From Lachnospiraceae bacterium (lineage in GTDB: Bacteria > Bacillota > Clostridia > Lachnospirales > Lachnospiraceae), in the NCBI GenBank assembly GCA_017550535.1, contig JAFZOS010000101.1:124001-188000 (forward strand): 64,000 nt of DNA, in the 5' to 3' direction. The notes under the pieces were generated by a model. It saw only the letters and a list, made by a program, of their open reading frames with translations, made no database searches and was not told where the DNA came from. A program made the position numbers and the translations under genes. The number at the start of each line of letters is the position of its first letter. Position 1 is the first letter of the stretch. Of the stretch, positions 1 to 8,895 are shown in pieces.

Positions 1-682
1 TGATTATCTCGGATGCGATGGGAGTTGTCTCGTATCCGCGCTTAATGGCATTCATACGTCCCTTTGCGACCATAGCGATAAAGATGATCACAACCAAAAC
101 GCCGGCTGCCATACATGTGTAATTGATATGACCCGCACGTCCCATGTCAAGGATCTCGCCGGGAGCTGCGCCGCCAAGGAAGTCCCTGATGTAACAGTCG
201 GCACCGCCGCCGAAAAGATTGATGAAGCCCGTATAACCCTTAAGGTTTACGTCCATACCTTCAAGAACAACGTTTGCAAGTCCCCTGAAGGCGTACATGC
301 CCGACAGCGTTGCGATGAAGGGCGGAACCTTGATATATGCGATCCAGAAGCCCTGCCATATACCAACCAGCAGACCAACCAGGATCATTACGAGAACACC
401 TACAACCGGGCTTGCACCCTTATTCATCAGTGTTGAACCTGCAGCTGCAGCAAAACACAAAACCGAACCTACGGCAAGGTCGATGTTACCACCGGTCAAT
501 ATACATAAAAGCATACCTACACCGAGTACGAATACGTATGTATTCTGTGATAACAGGTTTGTTATATTCTGCGGGAACAAGATCTTTCCGCCTGTCATAA
601 CAGCAAACAGGATAAATACCACTACGAGGGCGATGACCATGGTGTATTTTTTAAGCGTTAACAATACGTTTGATTTTTCCAT
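1..682 (-). CDS. mmsB: Sugar ABC transporter permease, MmsB/GguB type (partial)
   Basis: Membrane permease of a multiple-monosaccharide ABC importer. The reading frame starts at an ATG (680-682) just after the ATPase stop and runs off the window, so the C-terminus is missing. It begins MEKSNVLLTLKKYTMVIALV and continues with several hydrophobic helices and a conserved-looking TGGNIDLAVGSV stretch, typical of the BPD_transp_2/RbsC-XylH permease family. Only 2 bases separate it from the ATPase, so the two are translationally linked. Assignment to the MmsB/GguB subgroup rests mainly on the neighbouring ATPase and binding protein. The substrate (xylose, arabinose, galactose or several) cannot be read from sequence. 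Confidence 0.85.
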   Translation of the reverse strand, partial: MEKSNVLLTLKKYTMVIALVVVFILFAVMTGGKILFPQNITNLLSQNTYVFVLGVGMLLCILTGGNIDLAVGSVLCFAAAAGSTLMNKGASPVVGVLVMILVGLLVGIWQGFWIAYIKVPPFIATLSGMYAFRGLANVVLEGMDVNLKGYTGFINLFGGGADCYIRDFLGGAAPGEILDMGRAGHINYTCMAAGVLVVIIFIAMVAKGRMNAIKRGYETTPIASEII

Positions 683-684
683 AA

Positions 685-2223
685 TTATTCACCCCTTCCT
701 GACTTAAGGATACTGCTCATGATAGCCTCCTGAGTAGCTTCCTCGCTGTTAAGCTCGCCTACCATGCGGCTTGCGTTCATGATGTATATCCTGTCGCTCA
801 TTCCGAGTACCTCGGGAAGCTCGGATGATATCATGATCACCGACTTGCCTGCAGCTACGAGGTCGTTGATGATGCAGTAGATCTCATACTTTGCGCCTAC
901 GTCGATACCCCTTGTAGGCTCGTCAAGTATAAGAATATCGGGATTTGCGAACATCCACTTTGCAAGCAGCACCTTCTGCTGGTTACCACCGGAAAGGTTG
1001 CCGACGTTCTGCTCAACCGAAGGAGTTTTGGTCTTAAGTTTATCCTTGTACTCAACGGCTACCTGATATTCCTTATCCTTATCTATGATACCCTTGCTTG
1101 AAACCTCTTTAAGGTTTGCAAGAGTAGTATTTATCTTGATAGGGTTCGTAAGAACGAGTCCGTTACCCTTACGGTCTTCGGTAACGTATGCTATCTTATG
1201 ATCGATCGCATCCTTGATCGTATTTATATGGACTTCCTTACCGTCGATAGTCATGGTACCTGTGATATTGGATCCGTATGACTTGCCGAAGATACTCATC
1301 GCAAGCTCGGTACGGCCCGCACCCATAAGTCCGTAGATACCTACAACCTCACCCTTGCGTACGTTCATTGAAACATCGTTAACGACCTTCCTCTCAACAT
1401 ACTTGGGATGATGTACGGTCCAGTTCTTAACCTCGAGACTGACATCGCCTATCTTAACGTCATGCCTCTTCGGGAAACGGTCTGTCAGCTCACGGCCAAC
1501 CATTCCCTTTATTATCCTATCTTCTGAAATCTCTTCTGTTTTGGCATTTAAGGTTTCGATCGTAGCACCGTCACGGATGACCGTGATCTTGTCAGCCACG
1601 TATGCAACCTCATTCAGCTTATGAGATATGATTATCGAAGTCATTCCCTGCTTCTTAAATTCAAGAAGCAGATCAAGAAGTGCCCTTGAATCCTGCTCAT
1701 TAAGAGATGATGTGGGCTCATCAAGTATAAGAAGCTTTGCATGTTTTGCAAGCGCCTTGGCTATCTCGACCATCTGCTGCTTACCGGTACCGATATCCTT
1801 TACAAGTGTCCTTGAACTATCCTCAAGTCCTACCATCTTAAGATACTTGTCGGCTTCACCGTAAGTCTCGTTCCAGTCGATCGATGCGCTCTTTCCGCGC
1901 TCGTTTCCAAGGTACATGTTCTCACCGATCGTCATGTAGGGGATAAGCGCCAGCTCCTGATGGATGATAACGATTCCCCTGGATTCGGAATCCTTGATCT
2001 TGTTGAACTTACATACCTCTCCTTTGTACACTATGTCGCCTTCATATGTTCCGTAAGGATAAATACCGGAAAGAACATTCATAAGCGTGGATTTACCTGC
2101 GCCGTTCTCTCCGACCAGAGCGTGGATCTCGCCCTCTTCTACCTGAAGGTTAACATTGTCAAGTGCCTTAACGCCAGGAAAGGTTTTGGTAATGTTCTTC
2201 ATTTCGAGTATTAGATTTGCCAA
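685..2223 (-). CDS. mmsA: Sugar ABC transporter ATP-binding protein, MmsA/GguA type
   Basis: Cytoplasmic ATPase of a CUT2-family monosaccharide importer, 512 residues, the usual length for a two-domain protein. Domain 1 has Walker [10 protein letters not shown] (about residues 39-47) and Walker [10 protein letters not shown]. Domain 2 has a degenerate Walker A (GLMGAGRTE), a signature LSGGNQQK and Walker [11 protein letters not shown]. The stretch [10 protein letters not shown] after the first Walker A is a feature I associate with the GguA/MmsA subgroup rather than RbsA or MglA. It lies between the binding protein and the permease, all on the minus strand. It is separated from the binding-protein gene by a stable hairpin (2259-2285) that may set a higher level of binding protein. 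Confidence 0.93.
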   Translation of the reverse strand: MANLILEMKNITKTFPGVKALDNVNLQVEEGEIHALVGENGAGKSTLMNVLSGIYPYGTYEGDIVYKGEVCKFNKIKDSESRGIVIIHQELALIPYMTIGENMYLGNERGKSASIDWNETYGEADKYLKMVGLEDSSRTLVKDIGTGKQQMVEIAKALAKHAKLLILDEPTSSLNEQDSRALLDLLLEFKKQGMTSIIISHKLNEVAYVADKITVIRDGATIETLNAKTEEISEDRIIKGMVGRELTDRFPKRHDVKIGDVSLEVKNWTVHHPKYVERKVVNDVSMNVRKGEVVGIYGLMGAGRTELAMSIFGKSYGSNITGTMTIDGKEVHINTIKDAIDHKIAYVTEDRKGNGLVLTNPIKINTTLANLKEVSSKGIIDKDKEYQVAVEYKDKLKTKTPSVEQNVGNLSGGNQQKVLLAKWMFANPDILILDEPTRGIDVGAKYEIYCIINDLVAAGKSVIMISSELPEVLGMSDRIYIMNASRMVGELNSEEATQEAIMSSILKSGRGE

Positions 2224-2258
2224 ATTCGTTCCCTCCCAATGTTTTATTTACTTAAACC

Positions 2259-2285
2259 TACAGGCGGGTAAAGTGCCCGCCTGTA
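2259..2285 (-). terminator. Intercistronic hairpin between binding protein and ATPase genes
   Basis: Perfect 10-bp inverted repeat TACAGGCGGG / CCCGCCTGTA around a 7-base loop, just after the binding-protein stop. No strong T run follows in the minus direction, so it is more likely a partial terminator or mRNA 3'-end stabiliser than a full stop. Such hairpins are known between binding-protein and ATPase cistrons of sugar importers. Confidence 0.65.
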
Positions 2286-2317
2286 TGGTAAAAGTCGTGA
2301 TTCTGTTAAGTTATGAA

Positions 2318-3487
2318 TTACTTAAGCTGATCCTCTGTGTAGTAACCAGAGTCGATAAGGAGCTCCTTGTAGTTGTTGATATCAGCAAATACGGGCTCGC
2401 AAAGGTATGAAGGGATAACGCCTGTACCATTGTCATAAGTCGTAGTATCGTTAACATCAACAGTCTCACCTGAAAGGATCTGACCAACCATCTTAACAAC
2501 CTGTGATGCAAGAGTACGTGTATCCTTGAAGATTGACATTGACTGCTTACCAGCGATCATGTTCTGTACAGATACGATATCACAGTCCTGACCGGTGATG
2601 ATAGGCCACTCGCCATTGTAGTTTGCATCAAGAGCTGCAACAACACCCTGTGCTGTAGAGTCGTTTGAGCAAAGCCAAGCATCGATGTTTGTGCCATCAG
2701 CATAGTTTGAAGAAACGATGTTCTCTGCACGGCTCTGTGCGTTCTCTGATGACCATGAAGCTGTAGCAACCTGATCGAAGTCAAGCTGACCGGACTTGAT
2801 CACGAGCTTGCCCTCATCAAGATAAGGCTGAAGAACGTCGATAGCGCCCTGGTAGAAGTACCTTGCGTTGTTGTCGCCGGGATCACCGGTGGTAACCTCA
2901 AGGTTGAAAGGACCTGCCTCAGAGTCAAGCTTTAACTGATCCCTGATGTACTCACCCTGCTTAGTACCAACCATGTAGTTATCGAATGTAGCATAGTAAG
3001 AAACTGCATCCGTGTTCATGATAAGACGGTCATAAGCGATAACGGGGATGTTCTTTTCCTTAGCGGTTGCAAGAACTGTACCAAGTGAATCACCTTCGAT
3101 TGAAGCGATAACAAGAACGCTACATCCGTTGTTGATCATGTTCTCGATCTGTGAAACCTGAGTCTGAACATCGTTTGATGCATACTGAAGGTCTACTTCG
3201 TAGCCGGCTGCCTTAAGCTCTGACTCCATGTTGGAACCATCCTGATTCCACCTCTGAAGATCCTTTGTAGGCATTGCAACACCAACCTTGTTTCCGTTAG
3301 CCTCAGCTGCGGGAGCTGCTTCCTCTGCAGGAGCTGCTTCCTCTGCAGGAGCTGCTTCCTCTGCAGGAGCTTCAGCTGCAGGAGCTGCAGGAGCTTCAGC
3401 AGGAGCTGCTGCCTGTCCGCCACAGCCTGCAAGTAATGTAGCAACCATAGCTACGCTAAGAACTGCACCAAGTAATTTCTTCTTCAT
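2318..3487 (-). CDS. Sugar-binding lipoprotein of ABC transporter, ChvE-like
   Basis: Extracytoplasmic receptor for the MmsAB-type importer, 389 residues. A lipoprotein signal peptide ends in LLAGC (Cys22, lipid anchor). A low-complexity Ala/Pro/Glu tether of about 45 residues follows, containing three perfect 18-bp DNA repeats (3312-3365, EEAAPA units). The Peripla_BP_4 domain starts near KVGVAMPTKDLQRWNQDG and includes VIAYDRLIMNTD, resembling ChvE and XylF. A clear GGAGG-like ribosome site precedes the ATG. The downstream genes are the ATPase and permease. Xylose or a mix of aldoses is the likely ligand, inferred from family and from xylose genes elsewhere in the window. Confidence 0.92.
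   Translation of the reverse strand: MKKKLLGAVLSVAMVATLLAGCGGQAAAPAEAPAAPAAEAPAEEAAPAEEAAPAEEAAPAAEANGNKVGVAMPTKDLQRWNQDGSNMESELKAAGYEVDLQYASNDVQTQVSQIENMINNGCSVLVIASIEGDSLGTVLATAKEKNIPVIAYDRLIMNTDAVSYYATFDNYMVGTKQGEYIRDQLKLDSEAGPFNLEVTTGDPGDNNARYFYQGAIDVLQPYLDEGKLVIKSGQLDFDQVATASWSSENAQSRAENIVSSNYADGTNIDAWLCSNDSTAQGVVAALDANYNGEWPIITGQDCDIVSVQNMIAGKQSMSIFKDTRTLASQVVKMVGQILSGETVDVNDTTTYDNGTGVIPSYLCEPVFADINNYKELLIDSGYYTEDQLK
3312..3365. repeat. Three perfect 18-bp tandem repeats in the lipoprotein tether
   Basis: The unit GGAGCTGCTTCCTCTGCA (plus strand) is present three times without change at 3312-3329, 3330-3347 and 3348-3365. It encodes the acidic Ala/Pro/Glu linker between lipid anchor and binding domain. 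Copy number changes by slippage would keep the frame and alter tether length. Confidence 0.9.
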
Positions 3488-3558
3488 TTCTTGATTTCCT
3501 CCCTTTGAAATTTACATACGGCATGGCATGAGCCAAACCGTTACCTGTTACAGTTGAA

Positions 3559-3625
3559 ACTATATCACGGAACAAATAGTACAAAATTGTTAACTGCTTT
3601 ATTTTTTTGTTCATATTTCGTTCAT
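3559..3625 (-). promoter_or_regulatory. Candidate promoter and direct repeat upstream of the sugar ABC operon
   Basis: On the minus strand, a possible -10 TATAGT (3559-3564) has no good -35 box. Upstream lie two ATGAAC half-sites (3609-3614 and 3620-3625) exactly 11 bases apart. Poor -35 plus helically phased direct repeats is the arrangement expected for activation by an AraC-type regulator. The YesN-like response regulator encoded at 4743-6335 is the obvious candidate. The 203-base gap holds no gene I can support. Confidence 0.35.
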
Positions 3626-3659
3626 TTTTTAACAGGATAGCATTTTTTTGTTTTTGGGA

Positions 3660-3682
3660 TAGCACAGCGCAAGTTTGTGCTA
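3660..3682 (-). terminator. Small hairpin downstream of second sugar-binding lipoprotein gene
   Basis: Inverted repeat TAGCACA / TGTGCTA with a 9-base loop lies just past the stop codon of the minus-strand lipoprotein gene. A second tiny dyad (GTCAC/GTGAC) covers the stop itself. There is no T run in the minus direction, so termination here would be weak. Confidence 0.35.
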
Positions 3683-3690
3683 CATTTCAG

Positions 3691-4746
3691 TCACCGAGTG
3701 ACATTTATATATACATCCTCTTTCAGGTGATATCCGCCCGCAATGACCGTTTCATCCATGTTTTCCTTGGTTACGGCGATGGGCTCGAGCTTAACGAACG
3801 GCACTCCGTAGGAACCGTCATTGTACAGTGTTGCCGTTTTTATCTCCTCGCCCTTTGCCAGGCTGACGGCATATTCGGCCGCCGCTTTTGCAAGATTCTC
3901 CACCGGTTTGTACACCGTCATCTCCTGCGTGCCCTCGACTATCCTCTGGCAGGCTTCAAGGTCGGCATCCTGACCGACTACAGGTACCGTCCCCGCAAGC
4001 CTCATTTCCGAAAGGGCCTTTATGGCTACTCCGGCGAGCGCATCGTTTCCGCACATGATACCGTCGGCATTCTTTACAAGTTCCTCATTTTCATTGATAT
4101 AATCGTATGCTATCTCCGATTTCCAGCCTCCGCAGTGGCATACACCAATTATCTGCGCCGCATTCTTCCTTGACTGGTAATCGAAGCCCTTTGCCACCTG
4201 CTCGACATTGTTATCCGACTCCGGTCCGCATATCTCGATTATCCTCTTATTCTTACCGAGCTTTTCATACAGGGCACGCCCCATAAGATCCCCTACTTTT
4301 TCATTATCAAAGGATATGTAAAGATCGGCGTTTGCATTTTTTACGATCCTGTCATAACAGATCACGGGAATGCCGGCCTTCTTGGCCTTTAAGATAACGT
4401 TTGTCAGGGCATCAGCATCGATCGCGACCACAACAATGGCATCAACGCCCTTGTTTATAAAGTAGTTGATCTGGGTGATCTGTTCTTCGATCTCGCCGTT
4501 TGCGGACTGCACGTTTACCTCGGCCCCGAGCTCCCTGGCCGTCGCAACAAATACATCCCTGTCGCGCTGCCACCGCTCTATTACGAAAGAATCAAAGCTC
4601 ATGCCGATCTGTATCTTGCCGTCATCTTCCTTTGTGGCCACATTCTGTTTGTCATTATCCCCTTTACATCCCGAAAGTGATACCGCAAGCAGGATCACAC
4701 AGGTAAGGAGACATATGTATTTTTTGATCTTTTTCATATTATTCAT
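3691..4746 (-). CDS. Second sugar-binding lipoprotein, XylF/ChvE-like
   Basis: 351 residues with a lipoprotein signal ending LSGC (Cys27) and a Peripla_BP_4 domain (IQIGMSFDSFVIERWQRDRD onward, with PVICYDRIVKNANADLYISFD as in xylose-binding proteins; part of one continuous stretch). It overlaps the response regulator stop by 4 bases (ATGA) with an AGGA site 7 bases before the ATG, so it belongs to the regulatory operon rather than the transporter operon. Role unclear. It could feed the same permease, or deliver ligand to the anchored sensor two genes upstream. Confidence 0.85.
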   Translation of the reverse strand: MNNMKKIKKYICLLTCVILLAVSLSGCKGDNDKQNVATKEDDGKIQIGMSFDSFVIERWQRDRDVFVATARELGAEVNVQSANGEIEEQITQINYFINKGVDAIVVVAIDADALTNVILKAKKAGIPVICYDRIVKNANADLYISFDNEKVGDLMGRALYEKLGKNKRIIEICGPESDNNVEQVAKGFDYQSRKNAAQIIGVCHCGGWKSEIAYDYINENEELVKNADGIMCGNDALAGVAIKALSEMRLAGTVPVVGQDADLEACQRIVEGTQEMTVYKPVENLAKAAAEYAVSLAKGEEIKTATLYNDGSYGVPFVKLEPIAVTKENMDETVIAGGYHLKEDVYINVTR

Positions 4747-6335
4747 AACGTTTCCTTATATTCTGTAGGCGTAACCCCCACATTCTTCTTAAATATCCTT
4801 GAAAAATAGTTGGGATCCGAATATCCCACCTCGGTACAGATCTCCTTCATCGACATATCCGAGCCACCTAAGAGCTGCTTAGCCTTGTTTATCCTTAAGG
4901 AGGTAAGATATTCGATAAAGTTGGAGCCTGTTTCTTCCTTAAACAGTTTACTGAAATAATACGGGCTTATATCAACCTCTCGCGATACCTCGTCAAGCGA
5001 GATATCCTTATTATAACGCTGAGCTATGTATGCCTTGGCACGCTCGACACTCGATGACGACTGTTTTTCCTTGCTCTGTACGACGTCCCGGCTCGCGGCT
5101 CCTATCTTGCTCACAAACCACTGCTGTATCTCATCCAGAGTATTTAAGGCAAGTATCTGCGGAAGATAGTCCTGCCTTGAGAGGAAATGATACTCCATTC
5201 CGCCTTCCTCTATCGCAAGATGCTCGGCCCAAAGCACAAATTCAAGTACCTTAAGCTTGATATCATAGATATGGTCCCCGTAGTTTTCGACCATCCAGCC
5301 GAAAAACCGGTTTGCCGCGATAAGGGCTTCATTCTCGTTTCCCTTCTCCGTCATCTCGAACAGGCGGCGTTCTTCTTCAATAGGATAATTGTCCTCGTAG
5401 CTTACCATTATCGGAAGGTCGGCAACATGGGCCACGGAACCCTCGCTCTTTCTGAGTGCCCGCTGGCCTTCCTCATATGAACGCGCACATTCCGAAAGCT
5501 TTACAACGGACCCTATCCCTGCCCGGAACTTGACATCCACATACTGCTTTAATTTCCGGATCATGGTCCTCGTTTTTTCTATTATCTCGATCCTTTCGTT
5601 ATACTCAAGGCTGCTTTTGCCGTAAGGAACGTAGATTATGATACGGTTGGCCATCATGGAACCCACGATGCACTCAAAGAATCCTTTAACGACTTCCCTT
5701 ATCTCCTTATAATACGACTGCATCTTTATACCGGTGCCGACGGCATTTGTCAGGTGATGCTCCGACTGATTATCTCCCCACTCGAGTACGATGACAAAGC
5801 CGTAATCCTTATCTATGGAAAGGAGGCTGCGGAAATTGTCTATCTCATCATCGTAGTCATCCTGGAAAAGAGCTGTGTAGATCATGTTGTTCTCGATTAT
5901 CGGGACCACGGTCTCAAGCTTTTCCTTAATAAGGAGGTCCTGGCTCCTGCGCTCCTTCTCCTCATCGATCTGCTTCATCGCTCTTTTCAGGACATCGACT
6001 ATCCTTGCCTGGTCAACGGGCTTATTTAAGTATTCAAGTACACCTAAGTTTATGGCTTCCTTGGCATAATCGAATTTATCATAGGCCGACATTACGATAA
6101 AGATGGTCGACCGGTTCATCTCCCTTATCTCCTTCATGGCTTCGATGCCGTTTATACCGGGCATCTGTATATCCATTACGGCGATATCCGGCCTGAAGGT
6201 TTCGGCAAGCTCTATGACCTTCCTGCCCGTCTTTGCCGACTCCACCTGGCATTTGTCCGGGAAATTCTTTTCTATTATGAATTTGAGCGAATCGATGACT
6301 ATACCTTCATCATCCGCAAGCATTATTTTATACAT
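4743..6335 (-). CDS. YesN-like response regulator, receiver plus AraC-type HTH
   Basis: 530 residues. N-terminal receiver domain with phosphoacceptor Asp in AVMDIQMPGING (about residue 55) and the conserved Lys in YLNKPVD. A long middle region of unclassified helical character follows. The C-terminal AraC HTH pair (about residues 430-525) includes DISLDEVSREVDISPYYFSK and DPNYFSRIFKKNVGVTPTEYK. This layout is standard for YesN regulators paired with YesM kinases that control carbohydrate transport. The kinase gene ends 18 bases upstream. Likely target: the sugar ABC operon at 1-3487, where a phased direct repeat is present. Confidence 0.93.
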   Translation of the reverse strand: MYKIMLADDEGIVIDSLKFIIEKNFPDKCQVESAKTGRKVIELAETFRPDIAVMDIQMPGINGIEAMKEIREMNRSTIFIVMSAYDKFDYAKEAINLGVLEYLNKPVDQARIVDVLKRAMKQIDEEKERRSQDLLIKEKLETVVPIIENNMIYTALFQDDYDDEIDNFRSLLSIDKDYGFVIVLEWGDNQSEHHLTNAVGTGIKMQSYYKEIREVVKGFFECIVGSMMANRIIIYVPYGKSSLEYNERIEIIEKTRTMIRKLKQYVDVKFRAGIGSVVKLSECARSYEEGQRALRKSEGSVAHVADLPIMVSYEDNYPIEEERRLFEMTEKGNENEALIAANRFFGWMVENYGDHIYDIKLKVLEFVLWAEHLAIEEGGMEYHFLSRQDYLPQILALNTLDEIQQWFVSKIGAASRDVVQSKEKQSSSSVERAKAYIAQRYNKDISLDEVSREVDISPYYFSKLFKEETGSNFIEYLTSLRINKAKQLLGGSDMSMKEICTEVGYSDPNYFSRIFKKNVGVTPTEYKETL

Positions 6336-6353
6336 AACATCTAACCTTTCTGT

Positions 6354-7838
6354 TTAAACCGGTATCCGTATGATGATCTCGGTTCCTTTATCTTCACCTT
6401 CCGAATAGATATTGAAGATATTATCAACATTAAAGTGCAGGTCGAGCCTTGCAATAACATTATGTAGTCCGATGCCGTTTGAATCATCCGGCTGCTCGGA
6501 CGAAGTAAGCTCATCCGACAGTATCCTGTCTATCTTCTCCTGCGGCATTCCTATGCCGTTATCCTTAACGGATATGCAGGCCCTGTCGCCTTCCCTGTAA
6601 AGGGACAGCGTAATCAGCCCTTCCCTGTCAATGTTCCTTATACCGTAATTTACCGCATTTTCTATTATCGGCTGGAGAGTCATGCTCGGGATTTCTATTC
6701 CCGTAAGCTCCTCATCTATGTGCTTTTCAAAATGTATATCCCCGGAAAACCGCACGTTCAGGATATATACATAATTGTCGACAAGCTCTATCTCATCGGC
6801 GATCGTCACGAGCTCGTGATCCTTCTTTATATTATACCTGAAAAAATCGGCCATTTTCTGTATATAGGTATTTGTCCTGTCCGCGCCCTCAAGCATCGCA
6901 AGCTGAGCGCCCGCATTAAGGGTATTGAACAGAAAATGCGGATTTATCTGCGCCTGTAAGTACTTAAGCTGCGCGTCCTTAAGGGCTGCGTTCATCCTAA
7001 GCTCTTTTTCCTTCATCGCGCTTTCCTTTTCAACGTTGTCCTTAACCTGCTCGATATAATCCTTAAGGCTTGTGATCATCTGGTTAAATGCGCCGGTAAC
7101 GACACCGACCTCGTCGCGTGATTCTACCTTAAGGGGCTCCCCGTCAAGCGTACCCTGCGATACTTCGTTTGCACGTTTTGCAAGTGAACTTAACGGTCCC
7201 GTTATCGACCTTGTCGCCACGATGATAAGAAGGATGTTACAGATGGCAACAAGTATGAGGATGGTTAAACAGAAAACTTCCGAATACTTAAGTGATTTAA
7301 GCATTGTGGCGTAATTACCCGAGCTTTCCTTGAACTGCTCGTTGTTAAGGCTATAAATACAGGTATTTAAATAGTCATATATCTTCGAGCTTTCATTATA
7401 CAGATCCGCGTACTTTAATATCTTGCGCCCGCGCTTTGCGTTTACCGCCTGCTCGGTGGTATTAAGGTAAGTGTAGGACATATCGACTATGCACTTTTCC
7501 ATATATTTAAGCTCGCTGCTCGTAGCGCTTATCGAAAACGAATCGATCCTTTCCTTATACTCCTGCTCATATTTGTAGTAATCCTCAAGGGACTCGGTGT
7601 TCTTTGTCTTAAGGTACTGCGTCATGTTATCATGCACGTCCTTAAGTCTGTCCGACAGCTCATTAAGGCTTACATTGTCCGCATACAGTGCCTCGATACG
7701 GCCTATCATCTGGTTTAAATTGATATAGACGTAAACATTGACCACAAATATGAGCGCGGTGGTGATAAGGAACAGGATGATGAGACGGGTCTGTATGGAC
7801 ATATTGGCAAAATGACGGGGCCTATTCATCTTCCGCAC
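6354..7838 (-). CDS. YesM-like sensor histidine kinase
   Basis: 494 residues. Two membrane helices (about residues 17-40 and 188-212) flank an extracytoplasmic helical region of about 150 residues. A HAMP linker follows, then the His_kinase domain with phosphoacceptor His in QINPHFLFNTLNA (about residue 297). The C-terminal HATPase has NAVNYGI, DNGIGM and GIGLHNV boxes. It overlaps the anchored binding protein gene by 17 bases if the first ATG is used. The extracytoplasmic part has no sugar-binding fold, so ligand input probably comes through the anchored binding protein, as in the XylFII-LytS type of three-component system. Confidence 0.93.
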   Translation of the reverse strand: MRKMNRPRHFANMSIQTRLIILFLITTALIFVVNVYVYINLNQMIGRIEALYADNVSLNELSDRLKDVHDNMTQYLKTKNTESLEDYYKYEQEYKERIDSFSISATSSELKYMEKCIVDMSYTYLNTTEQAVNAKRGRKILKYADLYNESSKIYDYLNTCIYSLNNEQFKESSGNYATMLKSLKYSEVFCLTILILVAICNILLIIVATRSITGPLSSLAKRANEVSQGTLDGEPLKVESRDEVGVVTGAFNQMITSLKDYIEQVKDNVEKESAMKEKELRMNAALKDAQLKYLQAQINPHFLFNTLNAGAQLAMLEGADRTNTYIQKMADFFRYNIKKDHELVTIADEIELVDNYVYILNVRFSGDIHFEKHIDEELTGIEIPSMTLQPIIENAVNYGIRNIDREGLITLSLYREGDRACISVKDNGIGMPQEKIDRILSDELTSSEQPDDSNGIGLHNVIARLDLHFNVDNIFNIYSEGEDKGTEIIIRIPV

Positions 7839-8895
7839 CGCCTTTCAGATAATCACCCACGTTATCCCTGTTGATTATCTTATAGTCCACACCGTAGTAT
7901 TCGCTGACCCTTTTGTATTTGATGTATTCATTAAGGGCATCCACGCAGTCATGTCCGAGCTGCTGCATGTCTATGGTAATGGTCGCATATATGATCTGCT
8001 TTTCGACCGCCCGCAGTATCGTTTCCGAATCATAGTATCCTATGACTATCGACTTACCGACCTTGTTCTGCTCAACGATCGTCTGGTATACGCTTACCGT
8101 ATTGACCTCGTTTAAGCACACGATCACATCGGGAAGCCCGGGATCCTGGAACACGCTCCTTATGGATTCCTCGGCGGTAAATTCGCCGCTGTTGTCGATC
8201 TTTGTGGTTGAAACGTTTATTTCGGGGTAAGAATCATTCTTTTTCTGTATCGTTTCCTTTATGGCGGTAACGATAACGTTCTGCGATGTGTCCTGCATAT
8301 CGGCATCGGTAAGCACAAGTACGTTTACGCTCTTATCATCGCCCGTATGCTTTGCAGATGCTTCCCTGCTGACACTTAAGATGAGCCTTCCGTATTCCAT
8401 GCCGAGGTTATAAAGGCTGACGCCGACGTAACTCTTTCGCTGGCTGCCTGCCGCATCGGCCCTTACAGTAACGACCGGGATGCCTTCCGAGTTGGCCTTG
8501 TTTATAAGGACTATCGAATCGGTACTGTTGTCGGCTTCGTATATAATGCCGTCAACCCCTGAGGCAATGGCCATTTCCATAAGGTCATACTTATCGTATT
8601 CAGCCGCCAGGTTGGAACCTGCCCTGTCTATATATACGTCGGAAAGCTCGCCCTCCTGACGCATGCCGTCGTAAGCCGTCGTCCAGAAGCTGTCCTCATT
8701 ATCACCGGTAACAAGGGCATAATACCTGTCATATTCCCGGTATCCCTCATCAGACTTAAGGATGTCGGCCTTTACGCGTATCCTGAAATAGATCATACTT
8801 CCTGCCGTGATGAGTCCCGAGATGATGACCATCACGATAAGAAGTATGGTTGCGATCGTATATTTCTTTTCCCTGTCCTTTTTGACTTCGCTCAC
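7822..8895 (-). CDS. Membrane-anchored sugar-binding sensor protein (XylFII-like)
   Basis: 357 residues with an uncleaved-looking N-terminal membrane helix (about 12-36, TIATILLIVMVIISGLITAG), no lipobox, then a Peripla_BP_4 domain (WTTAYDGMRQEGELSDVYID; IPVVTVRADAAGSQRKSYVG). The combination with a following YesM-like kinase and YesN-like regulator matches the anchored-binding-protein/kinase/regulator systems described for xylose sensing in Clostridium. It overlaps ftsH by 4 bases (ATGA), so it is translationally coupled to it. Ligand inferred to be a pentose or other aldose. Confidence 0.85.
   Translation of the reverse strand: MSEVKKDREKKYTIATILLIVMVIISGLITAGSMIYFRIRVKADILKSDEGYREYDRYYALVTGDNEDSFWTTAYDGMRQEGELSDVYIDRAGSNLAAEYDKYDLMEMAIASGVDGIIYEADNSTDSIVLINKANSEGIPVVTVRADAAGSQRKSYVGVSLYNLGMEYGRLILSVSREASAKHTGDDKSVNVLVLTDADMQDTSQNVIVTAIKETIQKKNDSYPEINVSTTKIDNSGEFTAEESIRSVFQDPGLPDVIVCLNEVNTVSVYQTIVEQNKVGKSIVIGYYDSETILRAVEKQIIYATITIDMQQLGHDCVDALNEYIKYKRVSEYYGVDYKIINRDNVGDYLKGGAEDE

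Noticed and set aside
3488..3690. Riboswitch upstream of the sugar ABC operon
   Set aside because: The leader has no recognisable riboswitch core and only weak hairpins; regulator sites explain it better.
3607..4173. Plus-strand open frame of 188 codons opposite the second sugar-binding lipoprotein
   Set aside because: Shadow of a real gene; no ribosome site, no recognisable domain.
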